Part shown: piece after piece, positions 1-8,749 of the stretch
How positions within the stretch are numbered: the first letter of the stretch is position 1
Layout of the letters: each line of letters starts with the position of its first letter
Assembly (NCBI GenBank): GCA_964622325.1
Contig: CAZUOJ010000040.1
Coordinates: 1 to 29,663 of the forward strand
DNA from: JAJFUB01 sp964622325
GTDB lineage: Bacteria > Armatimonadota > Zipacnadia > Zipacnadales > UBA11051
Length of the DNA: 29,663 nucleotides
Reading direction: 5' to 3'
The notes under the pieces: generated by a model
Seen by the model: only the letters and a program-made list of their open reading frames with translations
Databases searched by the model: none
What the model was told of the DNA's origin: nothing
Position numbers and translations under genes: made by a program

Positions 1-208
1 CACGGGGAATTTTGAGAAAGCGTAAAGCGGGATTTTCGCCATGTTTCCATTGCAGGCAATGCGAGCCTGAATGGGGCTGCGTTGTGTGATTTATGGCCCC
101 GCTGACAGGCTCCTGTTCTGCATATATGATTTCGGGAGGCGCCGCCCAGCTTCCCAAGGAAAAAATAGCCCCAAATAGCCCCATTATCATTATTCTGCAT
201 ACAGACAT
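1..208 (-). CDS. N-terminus of a secreted protein, truncated by the window edge
   Basis: An open frame starts at the ATG whose complement is at 206-208 and stays open to base 1 (69 codons seen). It is preceded by a strong ribosome binding site, GGAGGAGG (complement of 216-223), 7 nt from the ATG. The first residues form a typical signal peptide: a short start, then a hydrophobic stretch (IMIMGLFGAIFSLGSWA) ending near a small-residue cleavage site. The mature part contains HSGSHCLQW, a pattern I associate with carbohydrate-binding jelly-roll domains at the front of polysaccharide lyases and similar secreted enzymes (general form 'hsGk.sLrW'). That family guess is inference from one motif; the function of the rest is outside the window. 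Later in-frame ATGs at 190 and 184 are possible but have poorer spacing to the ribosome binding site. Confidence 0.6.
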   Translation of the reverse strand, partial: MSVCRIMIMGLFGAIFSLGSWAAPPEIIYAEQEPVSGAINHTTQPHSGSHCLQWKHGENPALRFLKIPR

Positions 209-296
209 CCTGCTGCCTCCTCCGGCCTTCCTCGGCGCAGCCGCATAACTTCCTGTAAACAACATTTCCCTAAATTTTTAAGCCTGTCCTGCTTTT

Positions 297-325
297 TTCA
301 TAACATCCTTGGCCTGACAGAACAA
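297..325 (-). promoter_or_regulatory. Possible sigma70-type promoter for the edge gene
   Basis: On the minus strand TTGTTC (complement of 320-325) and TATGAA (complement of 297-302) are separated by exactly 17 nt. It lies just downstream of the terminator of the transporter gene and about 90 nt upstream of the start at 208, in an AT-rich stretch. The match to consensus is partial, so this is a candidate only. Confidence 0.3.
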
Positions 326-348
326 TTTTAATTTTAAAGATATTGTAA

Positions 349-378
349 AAAAAGAAATACATTCGTGTATTCCTTTTT
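349..378 (-). terminator. Intrinsic terminator after the EamA transporter gene
   Basis: A 13-bp stem with one mismatch (349-361 pairing with 366-378) and a TTCG/CGAA tetraloop lies 70 nt past the stop codon of the minus-strand transporter gene. Read on the minus strand the stem runs into a T-rich tail (T7 after one C). The A/T ends of the stem would allow use on both strands, but only the minus strand has a gene that needs it. Confidence 0.7.
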
Positions 379-446
379 ATCTTAGCTAAAAGGGGATTCT
401 CTGGAGGATGATTTGCTGCAATGTGACAAATGCAAAAGAACAGGGC

Positions 447-1322
447 TTAGCCGTAAGCGGCGATGGCCACGATGCCGCCGATCATCAACGCCGCCCCCAG
501 CGCGCGCCATAGCACATTTTTCTCTTTCAACGCTACAGCGCCCAGCCCCACGCTCAACAGGATGCTCAGATTCCTAAGCGAAGCCACATAGGCGACATTG
601 GAAAGAGTCATGGCTGTTACAACGAGAAAATAAGCCGTAAAACAGAAAAACATCACAAGCAGCACTGTTGGCCAATTTCGCTGCCATTCTGCCCTGATTT
701 GCTGAGGCGTACGCGCCTTCAATGTGAAAACTGACAGAAAAAGAAGCAGCCAAAAATGCATTATCGCCAGATAGGCAAATGGCATGTCCGCGCGGATCGC
801 GCCTGCCTTATCAATCAGATGATAAAAAGCGATTGCTCCTGAAGCCAAAAGCGCCACACGCGCGGCGGGCTGGGCCAGCGCTCGCAGGCTATTGCCATTG
901 ATTAAATCATGCCACTGATTAGTGTTGAGCACAAGGCTTCCAGCCATCACAAGGCCAATGCCCACAGCCCCAATAATTGTCAGCTTTTCGCCCAAAATCA
1001 GCCAGCCCAGCACGGCGATTAACACAGGAGCGATCCCCCGGGCCAGCGGATACACTTGCGATAAATCTCCGCAGGCATAGCCTCGGCCCATCAAATAGCA
1101 ATAGAGCGCTTGAAACAGCCCGCCCAGAATCGGCAAATAAAGCGGCCCAAAATGAACGCCGCGCCACAGCATCCACAGCAGCGGGCCCAGCCAAATTAAA
1201 GGACTCGTGGCCATCATCAGAAACATGAAAGCTATCTGATCCTGGGCTCGCTTCGCAAAATAATTCCAGAGCGCATGCAAGCAGGCAGAAAGGCCCACTA
1301 ATGTTAAAGCATAGAGTTTCAT
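447..1322 (-). CDS. EamA/DMT-family membrane transporter
   Basis: A 291-residue, strongly hydrophobic protein with about ten predicted membrane segments arranged as two repeats, the size and layout of the drug/metabolite transporter (EamA) family. The first repeat contains the family-like LHALWNYFAKR stretch after helix 1 and the end of helix 4/5 with LIAVLGWLILGEKLT; the second repeat ends with the matching LSVGLGAVALKEKN and a short C-terminal helix, so the 'lgEkl' signature occurs once per repeat as expected. The substrate cannot be read from sequence; members export metabolites, amino acids or small toxic compounds across the inner membrane. The ATG at 1322 has GGGAGC about 6 nt upstream. 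It follows the subtilase gene on the same strand but an intrinsic terminator lies between them, so it is probably not simply co-transcribed. It ends in its own terminator at 349-378. Confidence 0.85.
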   Translation of the reverse strand: MKLYALTLVGLSACLHALWNYFAKRAQDQIAFMFLMMATSPLIWLGPLLWMLWRGVHFGPLYLPILGGLFQALYCYLMGRGYACGDLSQVYPLARGIAPVLIAVLGWLILGEKLTIIGAVGIGLVMAGSLVLNTNQWHDLINGNSLRALAQPAARVALLASGAIAFYHLIDKAGAIRADMPFAYLAIMHFWLLLFLSVFTLKARTPQQIRAEWQRNWPTVLLVMFFCFTAYFLVVTAMTLSNVAYVASLRNLSILLSVGLGAVALKEKNVLWRALGAALMIGGIVAIAAYG

Positions 1323-1340
1323 AAAAGCTCCCTACAAACA

Positions 1341-1376
1341 AAAAAACGGCTAGCGGCTACAGCTAAGCCGTTTTCT
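1341..1376 (-). terminator. Intrinsic terminator after the subtilase gene
   Basis: AAAACGGCT (1343-1351) pairs with AGCCGTTTT (1366-1374); an inner AGC/GCT pair with a one-base bulge shortens the loop to 7 nt. On the minus strand the stem continues into TTTTTT and then TTTG. It sits between the subtilase stop at 1399 and the transporter start at 1322. Confidence 0.8.
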
Positions 1377-1398
1377 GTTGATTGCCCTCCGGGATTTG

Positions 1399-4300
1399 TT
1401 AACGGCGCAGCCGCAAGGGCGCCACAGCTTCCACATTTTCGCCTGCGGGGCCTTTGGCTTTAATTTGCAGCAAATAAAGGCCCGCGGGCGCGGCTGTCCC
1501 CAGCGCACTGCGGCCATCCCATAAGACAAGCTGATTCCCTGCCGGGCGTAATTTGCCTTCTTCAAGGACACGAATAGGCCGGCCAGCGATGTTTAGCACT
1601 GTGACAGTGCAGGCTGCGGCCTGGGACAATGTGAAACGAACAGCCGCGCCCGCGCCAGGCGTTTCGTAAGCGACAAGCCCCTGAATTGTGAGCAGCGCTT
1701 GTGGCCGCGGGGAAACTGTCAATTGCAATATGCGTTCTTTTTCTCCAGCCCGCGGCGTGAGCACATAGCGGCTGGCAGTGCGCAAATACACGCTCTCGCC
1801 TGTAGCTAAATCCCTGAGAATAATGATGCTGTCGGCGGGCAAACGAGACAGATCCGGGGCTGTCAATTCCACGGGCTGTCCGGCCTGTAAATTCGTGACT
1901 TTCAGCCTCCATGTAATTTCTTTGCGTCCATGAGAGGCTACAGAAATCGCATATTGCCCTTCCTGGCTGTCGGGAGAGCTAAGAAGCAATTGGGGCCCTA
2001 TTTGCGCAGCGGGCGGCTTTTGGCCCAACATCTGCGTTGTGCCCACGCCAATAATTGCAGCGCTGTCACAGGCGCCGTTGCTTTGTATGCGCAACGGCAC
2101 AATCCACTCTGTTTGCCAGTTGTTTATCGCACCAGCAGCCTTAGGGCCGGGAGACTGGGCAGATGCCGCAGCGAGGCGAGCGGCAATGCCCTGCGTGCTG
2201 GAAGGACGTGTCAGAATTAATTGACAGGCCTGGCGAGCGAGAAGCCAAAAGCCCTGCCAGGGCGGCACAATTGTGGATTGGCTGAGCAGGGGCGGATATG
2301 CAAGCGAATATGCTTGCTGCGACGTATCATATCGCCAGACAAAGGCGGCAATCACATGGGCCCGATCGGCGCTCCACAAATCCATTGTCGCGCCATTGTA
2401 AAAAATCGTGGCTTCTTGCAAATCGACGGGAGAAAAGAAGGGATTGCCCAATTGATTCCAGCCTGGCTCTAAATCGATAGCGAAATCTCCGGCCGGCGCT
2501 GTATTGCCTTGTGGCGCAAAACTCACAGGCTGCAGGAAACGAATCCAGAAGCCGCGCCCCAAACAAATCTGCAGGGCTTCTGGCAAGGGACGCGTTTTCG
2601 GATCTAATTGATAATTTTGCAGGGCTGGCGCCCAACGCGCATAGGCAAAGGCATTCAGGGGCAAATTAAACAGCGTGGCGGGATCGCCATCCGCAGGAGT
2701 CGCTGGCGAAGCCATAAAATACAGCCCCGCCGGGAAATTAACGGCTGTGTTTGCATAGGATTGCACGGGGCCGACTGCGGAAATATTCCGCTGTTCATTG
2801 CCCGCCGTATCGCGCACGCCCACTGCATAATAATAATCCACGCCATCACTGACTTGCGTATCAATGTAACTTGTGGCTGTTGCCTCTGTAAGTTTCGCCA
2901 GAGGCGTCATGCCAGCTGTCGAACTGAAATAGCTTGTGCTCCGATAGATGCAGAACGCAGAAAAATCAGCCGGCGGCGTGTAAGCAGCCCATTGAATGAC
3001 AATGGCGCCGCCGCTGTCGTTCGGACGATCCATCGCCCGGACGCCCTGCACAGGCAAAGGCGAAGCATCGTTGCGGGATTGCACAGGCCCCACAACATTT
3101 GTTTCGCTGCTCAAAGTGCCGTCAGTAACTTCCACTTTATAGTAATAATTGGCGCCATCAATCAGGCCGCTATCTATATATCGTTCGCTGCCTTTAGGGA
3201 GCGTGGCGATGACTGCAAAGCTGCCACTGACACCTTTTTTACGATGGACGCGATAAGCCACGACAGAATCGCGGCCGGCGCCGTCATCGGCGGATTTTGT
3301 CCATGTGAGCGTAATGCTGCCTCCGTCATCTCCGGGCGTATCGCCGGCGGAAAAATTCGTCGGGGGGGCGGGAGGCAACACAACGCCCAGCGCACGCGCG
3401 CAATTGATTCGCCCGCCGCCCAATTGCCCGGCTAAGCCTGGATTAATGGCATCAATGTTGTCGGCATTGCTGGCAATCATGGCCATTAATTGGGCGGGGG
3501 TGGCGGAGGGAAAGAGGCCTTTAAGCAAAGCCGCCAGTCCCGCCGCCATGGGCGCGGAAAACGATGTGCCGCTGTTTGTGCCGAAATACTTATTAAATCC
3601 CGGCACGCTGGGCATATACAGCACAGGCCCATAAATATCATCGCCGGGCGCCATAACATCAATGAAATGATAAGGGGAGCCATCGACATTGCTGTACCAA
3701 GAACGCTTATCCTGACGATCTGTAGCGCCTACGCCAAACACAAAATTATCTGTGCCCAAATTAGGGCCGTCATTACATACAGGCGACTCCCATGTGCTGG
3801 GAGAGGCTGTAAATGTAATGCCGCTATTGCCGCCTGCGCAAACAATCAACACGCCCGCTTGATACGCCGACTTAAAAGGCGCTGTAAACATATTCGAGTA
3901 GCCGCCGCCCATACTGAGATTGATAATATGGGCGCCATTGGCCACGGCATAATTCACGGCTTCAATGACTGTCGAGACAGCCGTGCCGCCATCATCTGGA
4001 AAGACTTTCAAAGCCATAATCTGAGCGCCCCATGTTACGCCCGCTGTGCCCCAGCCCTCATTGCCCACAGCAGCGGCAATGCCCGCCACTAATGTCCCAT
4101 GCGAAGCCTGCTCATCCGCAATGCCATCGCCGTTGTTGTCTTTGCCATCCGGCGTAGGACGGGGATTGTTATTGCCATCATAAAAATTCCAGCCTCTAAC
4201 ATCATCTACATAGCCGTTGCCATCATCGTCTACGCCGTTGGCAGGGATTTCCCGACTGTTCTGCCAGATCCGGCTGGCTAAATCCGGATGTTGCAGATCC

Positions 4301-4821
4301 ACGCCCGAATCAATAACAGCGAGGACAACATTGCCCGCGCCTGTTGTGACATCCCAGGCTGCAGGGGCCTGAATAAGCGGCAAATGATACTGTTTAGGAT
4401 ATTCCGGATCATTAGGCACAAGCACGGGATACAGGAGCAAATCGGGCTCCGCCGCCAGCACGCCGGGCGTCAGCCGCAGAGCTGTCGCGGCGGAAATGAT
4501 ATCGCTGTCTTGGGGCAATTCCACGATAAATATGCCGTTGCCCAGATAGCGGCCAAGGCGCCCCTTCACATGTTGAAGCACAGCATCAGTCGCCTGGGGC
4601 TGTATTGTCGGCGTGAATTGGACAAGCACGCGATCTGCGACGGCCTCCTGGATGCGCCATTTAAAGCCCTTTTGGAAAGGCACGAGCTTCGCCGGGCCAA
4701 CAGGGACAGTGCGCCAGCGCCCAGATTGCGCCTGAGCCAAATCTAATTGAGCTTCAAAGCCTAAAGCAATGATACAACAGCTCAAAAGAAGCAAGAACGA
4801 AAAAAATCTTTTTTGTATCAT
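1399..4821 (-). CDS. Secreted subtilisin-like serine peptidase (S8) with Fn3 and FlgD-Ig-like modules
   Basis: A 1140-residue secreted endopeptidase. The chosen ATG at 4821 has GGAG 7 nt upstream and directly precedes a signal peptide (MIQKRFFSFLLLLSCC..., small-residue cleavage near residue 30); the upstream ATG at 4863 would put 14 polar residues in front and has no ribosome binding site. After a propeptide-like region comes the S8 catalytic domain with the full set of catalytic residues: Asp171 in VVLAVIDSGVD, His241 in ASHGTLVAG, oxyanion Asn332 in CAGGNSG and Ser420 in GTSFSAPMAAGL. Between Asp and His are two calcium-loop-like stretches (VDDDGNGYVDD and DNNGDGIAD). Two Fn3-like repeats follow (about 482-694), then a duplicated W/GNPF module (about 694-870) and a C-terminal FlgD-Ig-like domain (about 1060-1140, motif NIAGRPIRVLEEG...VLWDGR). 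The tail resembles sorting/anchoring domains, but no secretion partner is visible here. Only one in-frame Thr ACC codon is seen. Its own terminator follows. Confidence 0.9.
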   Translation of the reverse strand: MIQKRFFSFLLLLSCCIIALGFEAQLDLAQAQSGRWRTVPVGPAKLVPFQKGFKWRIQEAVADRVLVQFTPTIQPQATDAVLQHVKGRLGRYLGNGIFIVELPQDSDIISAATALRLTPGVLAAEPDLLLYPVLVPNDPEYPKQYHLPLIQAPAAWDVTTGAGNVVLAVIDSGVDLQHPDLASRIWQNSREIPANGVDDDGNGYVDDVRGWNFYDGNNNPRPTPDGKDNNGDGIADEQASHGTLVAGIAAAVGNEGWGTAGVTWGAQIMALKVFPDDGGTAVSTVIEAVNYAVANGAHIINLSMGGGYSNMFTAPFKSAYQAGVLIVCAGGNSGITFTASPSTWESPVCNDGPNLGTDNFVFGVGATDRQDKRSWYSNVDGSPYHFIDVMAPGDDIYGPVLYMPSVPGFNKYFGTNSGTSFSAPMAAGLAALLKGLFPSATPAQLMAMIASNADNIDAINPGLAGQLGGGRINCARALGVVLPPAPPTNFSAGDTPGDDGGSITLTWTKSADDGAGRDSVVAYRVHRKKGVSGSFAVIATLPKGSERYIDSGLIDGANYYYKVEVTDGTLSSETNVVGPVQSRNDASPLPVQGVRAMDRPNDSGGAIVIQWAAYTPPADFSAFCIYRSTSYFSSTAGMTPLAKLTEATATSYIDTQVSDGVDYYYAVGVRDTAGNEQRNISAVGPVQSYANTAVNFPAGLYFMASPATPADGDPATLFNLPLNAFAYARWAPALQNYQLDPKTRPLPEALQICLGRGFWIRFLQPVSFAPQGNTAPAGDFAIDLEPGWNQLGNPFFSPVDLQEATIFYNGATMDLWSADRAHVIAAFVWRYDTSQQAYSLAYPPLLSQSTIVPPWQGFWLLARQACQLILTRPSSTQGIAARLAAASAQSPGPKAAGAINNWQTEWIVPLRIQSNGACDSAAIIGVGTTQMLGQKPPAAQIGPQLLLSSPDSQEGQYAISVASHGRKEITWRLKVTNLQAGQPVELTAPDLSRLPADSIIILRDLATGESVYLRTASRYVLTPRAGEKERILQLTVSPRPQALLTIQGLVAYETPGAGAAVRFTLSQAAACTVTVLNIAGRPIRVLEEGKLRPAGNQLVLWDGRSALGTAAPAGLYLLQIKAKGPAGENVEAVAPLRLRR

Positions 4822-5118
4822 TTTTTCTCCATAGCAAAATAAAGAGGCATTATGTTGTTGCAAATGTCTTCATCCTTTGCCACAAATGGGGAGGGCTCAT
4901 ATAAATTTGATTCGCCAACAGAATAATTATTTCTCAGGGAGTCCGTCAATCGTTGTTTTTGATTCGGGATTTGGGCAAAAAGTTCCCAAAGAACAGGCTA
5001 TAGAATATGGGGGCGCGGATAAAGCGATTTCCTTATTCGGGAGACGAACAAAGAAGGAAAACTCTGTCCCCCTAAGGAAAACGAAAAGAAAATGAGAGCA
5101 ATAAAGGAGCGGGATAAA
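4822..5118. other. Divergent intergenic region between subtilase and DUF4091 genes
   Basis: About 300 nt separate the two divergent starts, so both promoters must be here. I see AT-rich blocks (around 4901-4936 and 4995-5010) but no convincing -35/-10 pair in either direction; a weak minus-strand TTGCAA/TATTTT pair with 16-nt spacing lies close to the subtilase ribosome binding site. A short inverted repeat (TTTGGG/CCCAAA around 4970-4990) is present. No credible gene. Confidence 0.5.
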
Positions 5119-8100
5119 ATGCGTTTTTTGTTTTGGCTTGTTGCCGGGAGCCTGTTTTCTTCGTGGCTGTGGGGGCAGAATTTATTGCCCAATCCGTCCT
5201 TTGAAGAAGGGGAAAAACAGCCCGCTGGCTGGCAATTACGGGGCGGGGCGGGACAATGGGCGATGGGCGGACATACGGGCAAGCGCTGTCTGCAAATCCA
5301 TGGCGACGGACAAAGCTCTGATTATTGGTTCACGCCGCTTTCGGAGCTGTCCATCATGGGCGTATATCGTTTTTCTTTTTGGGCGCGCGCTTTGCCAGGC
5401 ACGAGCGGCGGCTGCTTTGTCTCAGGGCCCAGTTTTTGCAATCGCGATTATCAATTAATGGAGACATGGCGCCAATATTCTTTTGTGTTTTGCGCCCCTG
5501 GCAAATATCCCGAGGCGATTTGCCGTTTAGGGCAATGGATGGTGCGGGGCAGCGGCCAATTTGATGATGTGGCCTTGCAGCCTGTGCTGCCTGTCCATTA
5601 TCACGCCGGCGCAGGCGATATTGTGCTGGGCGAGGGCGAACAAATCAGCGGCAATCAATATATCTGGGCCACGAATTTTGGCGGGATGGGCAGCAATTAT
5701 TCCCGTTGCTTGCATAGCGCCACGGCCTCGTTTAATTCTAATCGCTGGGTGTTCGGGCCAGGCAACGAATTGATTTACAAGCTGCAAGTGGGCCATGTGC
5801 CGCAGACAGCGGCGCGTGTGACTGTAACAATTGGCTGGTACGCGGCGGGCGTATGCGTTGTGGAAGTTGCCCGTTCTCTGGAAGCAAACGCCTGGGAAGC
5901 TGTGGGCCGGCTGGACGGCGTGGGCACAAAAACATTCTCCCTGCCAGCTGCCCTCTTTCCGACGCCCACAGTTTATTTGCGGCTGCGTTCCCCTGGCGCG
6001 CAGGAGAAAAGTCCCGATTTTGCGCCTGGCTCTTTTCAAGTTTACAATATCCGCTATGAAGCCACATTAGCGCAAGAATTAGGGCAAATCAGGGGCCAAA
6101 CAAGCTTTCTGGATATTTTGCAAGCCTCCGCGACGGCTTCCGTGGAGAGCGTGAATATGGAGCCGCTATTGCCTGGACAGCCGCGGCATGTCACATTGCG
6201 GGTGCGGCCCAGCCAGCAGGCCGCTTTGGAAGCCGTCGGAGAGCTAGATGGCCAGCAGCGCCACACAACGCGCGCCTTGGGGAGGGCGCAGCAGCCCTGC
6301 GAAATTGTTGTGCCTGTGACAATTTCTTCGGCGGGCGCGCACACACTGAAAATAGCCGTGAAGGCGAATGGAACAGTAGTGTGGGCGGCGCAAACAGAAT
6401 TCTTCGTGCCCCTGCTTTACGAAGCGAATTATGGCTATGCCTTGCCGGCAGGACATAAAGCCGAATTATGGTGGTGCGAGGGGACATATAAAGTCAGTCA
6501 GGAGCGCCCGGCGCCCACAAAGCTGGCGCCGCAAGTGCGACTGGCTGCGGCGCGCAATGAATATGAGCCTGTGCAGATTGTTTTGCGGCCCACAGCGCCA
6601 GTGGCGCGGATGTGGGCGGAAATGAGCGATCTGACAGGCCCAGGCGGGAGTCGCATTCCTCGCTCAGCTTTCTCTATCCGGCTAGTGGAATATCTGCATG
6701 TCACACATCCGACAGATGAAAGCAGCTGTCCGGGCTGGTGGCCCGATCCGCTGCCGCCGCTCAAAGAGCCCTGTGCGCTGGAAAAAGGGCGGAATTATCC
6801 CCTGTGGCTGACAGTGAAAGTGCCGGCACAGGCGCGGCCGGGCCGCTATCACGGGCAATTGTTGCTCCGGCTGGATGACGAAGTCAGGGCCATTCCCATC
6901 GTGCTGCAAGTGTATGATTTTACAATGCCCGCACGTTCGCATCTGAAAACAGCCTGGGGGTGGTCGTGGGGCACGGTTCGTGAATATCACAATCTGAAAG
7001 AGGCCGCAGATCAGGCGATCGTGCATGATTTGTATCTGCAAAATTTCCGCGAACATCGCATCGCCCCATATGATTTTGCGCAATTGCAGCCAATAAAAGT
7101 GAATATTGAGGGCTTGCACTGGAACGGCGGGCAGATTGTGTCCGAGGAGGCGGCGGAGGGGCGTTATAGTCTGAAAGTTGTGGATGACAGGCCGACGGCG
7201 AATGTTCAAGCGGCGGCGGCGCAGCGTCTGCCTATTGAAGCGGGCGTCACTTATCGGCTGTCCTGGGCGGTCAAAACGGCGCAGGCGGGACAATTGTATC
7301 ATCTTACGCTGGGCTGTCATGACGCCCAGGGCAATTGGTTTTCGGGCCGCAACATCGATCTTGTTTTTGAAGGCACAGGGGAATGGCAACGCCATTCAGT
7401 GACGCTGGGCCCGGAGCGCTTTGCTGAAGGCACGGCCAGCGTGAGCCTGACGCTCTGGGGCGCCCGCTGGAGCGAAAAAGGCGAGCACACAGGCATCACA
7501 TATTGGGATGATTTGTATTTTGGTCGGGCCGACGGCGGGCCGAATCTTATCCCTGATCCGTCCTTTGAAATCGGCTATCAGGATGTGAAAGTAATTGTGG
7601 ATTGGAGCGGGTTTGATCAGGCTGCCCATAAATATCTGGACGAATATGGCTTTAACAATTTCCGGCTGCCCGTGCAATTTTTGGGCTGGGGGCGCTATCC
7701 CGAATTTTACAAAGGACGGATTGGGCCCTTTGAGGAAGGCACGCCTGAATACGAACGGCTCTTTGCAGGATATGTGAGGGAGCTGCAGGATCATCTGGAG
7801 CAGAAGGGGTGGCTGGAGGAGGCGTATCTGTATTGGTTTGACGAGCCGGAGCCCGGGGATTACGAATTTGTGCGCCGCACGAATGAGCGCATCCATAAAT
7901 ATGCGCCTAAACTGCAGCGCATGCTGACAGAAGAGCCGGTGCCGCCGCTTTTTGGCGCTGTAGATATCTGGTGTCCCGTGACGCCCAATTACAATCGCGA
8001 GATATGCCAGGCGCGCCAGAAGCTGGGAGAGAAAATATGGTGGTACATTTGCTGCGGGCCCAAGGCGCCCTGGGCAGCCCTTTTCATTGATCATGGGGCG

Positions 8101-8583
8101 ACAGAGCTGCGCATCTGGATGTGGCAGACATGGCAGAATAATGTCGAAGGATGTTTAATTTGGGAGAGTACATGGTGGACATCTCCCGGCGCCCCGCAAA
8201 AGCCGCAAAATCCGTGGCAGGATCCCATGGGCTGGACGCCCGAAGGCGGGATGTGGGGCAATGGCGATGGCCGCTTCTTGTATCCAGCCAATCGGGATTA
8301 TCCCCACGACAAGCGCCCGTATGTGGAAGGGCCTGTGGATTCACTGCGCTGGGAGATGTTGCGCGAGGGGCTGGAGGACTGGGAATATCTGTATTTGCTG
8401 CGAGAGGCTATCCGGAGGAAGCTGCCGGGCGCGGCTCAATATGCCGGGCTGCTTCAAGTGCCGCCCAGCATTTCCGAAGATATGACGCATTTTGCCCGCG
8501 AGCCGCAGCCAATTTATTCCCGTCGGGCGCAATTAGCCGCTGCTCTGGAAAAATTAAAAGTGGATCGGCTGGGGATAAAATAA
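5119..8583 (+). CDS. Secreted DUF4091 / GH123-like glycoside hydrolase-type protein
   Basis: A 1154-residue exported protein. The ATG at 5119 follows AAAGGAG with 9-nt spacing and opens a signal peptide (MRFLFWLVAGSLFSSWLWGQ); the ATG at 5092 adds nine charged residues and lacks a site. Domains: a CBM4/9-like module near residues 20-165 starting NLLPNPSFEEG; a beta-rich region; a GH123-N/DUF4091-type segment near 470-640 starting with LAAARNEYEPVQIVL; a second CBM4/9-like module inserted near 660-808, closed by NLIPDPSFEIG; and the catalytic-type barrel with YWFDEPEPGDYEF (Asp908-Glu909). Near the C-terminus RWEMLREGLEDWEYLYLL (about 1076) is a hallmark of the DUF4091 family. GH123 enzymes use an Asp-Glu pair in substrate-assisted hydrolysis of N-acetylgalactosaminides, so Asp908-Glu909 is a plausible active site, but the substrate is unknown. 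No ACC trinucleotide was found in the whole gene. It ends at a bidirectional terminator shared with gltX. Confidence 0.85.
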   Translation: MRFLFWLVAGSLFSSWLWGQNLLPNPSFEEGEKQPAGWQLRGGAGQWAMGGHTGKRCLQIHGDGQSSDYWFTPLSELSIMGVYRFSFWARALPGTSGGCFVSGPSFCNRDYQLMETWRQYSFVFCAPGKYPEAICRLGQWMVRGSGQFDDVALQPVLPVHYHAGAGDIVLGEGEQISGNQYIWATNFGGMGSNYSRCLHSATASFNSNRWVFGPGNELIYKLQVGHVPQTAARVTVTIGWYAAGVCVVEVARSLEANAWEAVGRLDGVGTKTFSLPAALFPTPTVYLRLRSPGAQEKSPDFAPGSFQVYNIRYEATLAQELGQIRGQTSFLDILQASATASVESVNMEPLLPGQPRHVTLRVRPSQQAALEAVGELDGQQRHTTRALGRAQQPCEIVVPVTISSAGAHTLKIAVKANGTVVWAAQTEFFVPLLYEANYGYALPAGHKAELWWCEGTYKVSQERPAPTKLAPQVRLAAARNEYEPVQIVLRPTAPVARMWAEMSDLTGPGGSRIPRSAFSIRLVEYLHVTHPTDESSCPGWWPDPLPPLKEPCALEKGRNYPLWLTVKVPAQARPGRYHGQLLLRLDDEVRAIPIVLQVYDFTMPARSHLKTAWGWSWGTVREYHNLKEAADQAIVHDLYLQNFREHRIAPYDFAQLQPIKVNIEGLHWNGGQIVSEEAAEGRYSLKVVDDRPTANVQAAAAQRLPIEAGVTYRLSWAVKTAQAGQLYHLTLGCHDAQGNWFSGRNIDLVFEGTGEWQRHSVTLGPERFAEGTASVSLTLWGARWSEKGEHTGITYWDDLYFGRADGGPNLIPDPSFEIGYQDVKVIVDWSGFDQAAHKYLDEYGFNNFRLPVQFLGWGRYPEFYKGRIGPFEEGTPEYERLFAGYVRELQDHLEQKGWLEEAYLYWFDEPEPGDYEFVRRTNERIHKYAPKLQRMLTEEPVPPLFGAVDIWCPVTPNYNREICQARQKLGEKIWWYICCGPKAPWAALFIDHGATELRIWMWQTWQNNVEGCLIWESTWWTSPGAPQKPQNPWQDPMGWTPEGGMWGNGDGRFLYPANRDYPHDKRPYVEGPVDSLRWEMLREGLEDWEYLYLLREAIRRKLPGAAQYAGLLQVPPSISEDMTHFAREPQPIYSRRAQLAAALEKLKVDRLGIK

Positions 8584-8691
8584 GCTGTCTGCAGGGCGCG
8601 GCAAAGAGCGCGCGGCGCACTGCAAAAACAAAAAATCATGTTTGAAAGCCAAAACAGCTAAAATCAGCCGGAAAGCGCCATAAAGCGAAAC

Positions 8692-8720
8692 AAGCCCAGG
8701 AGCAGGGCTCCTGGGCTTTT
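8692..8720. terminator. Bidirectional intrinsic terminator between DUF4091 gene and gltX
   Basis: A perfect 12-bp stem, AAGCCCAGGAGC (8692-8703) with GCTCCTGGGCTT (8707-8718), and a 3-nt loop. On the plus strand it runs into TTTTAATTTGTTTTG, on the minus strand into TTGTTTCG. It lies 109 nt after the plus-strand stop and about 30 nt after the gltX stop. Confidence 0.8.
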
Positions 8721-8749
8721 AATTTGTTTTGTTTTCGCCAGATTTTTCA

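Noticed and set aside
2608..3435. Open frame of 275 codons on the plus strand inside the subtilase gene
   Set aside because: Antisense shadow of the Fn3 region; Arg/Cys/His-rich with no recognisable domain, while the opposite strand has a complete catalytic and modular protein.
1399..4821. Type IX secretion (T9SS) sorting signal on the subtilase tail
   Set aside because: The C-terminal domain resembles FlgD-Ig and T9SS type A tails, but the two are hard to tell apart by eye and no T9SS component is in the window.
4971..5006. Promoter for the DUF4091 gene (TTGGGC ... TATAGA)
   Set aside because: The hexamers are 22 nt apart, too far for a sigma70 promoter, and alternatives have poor -10 matches.
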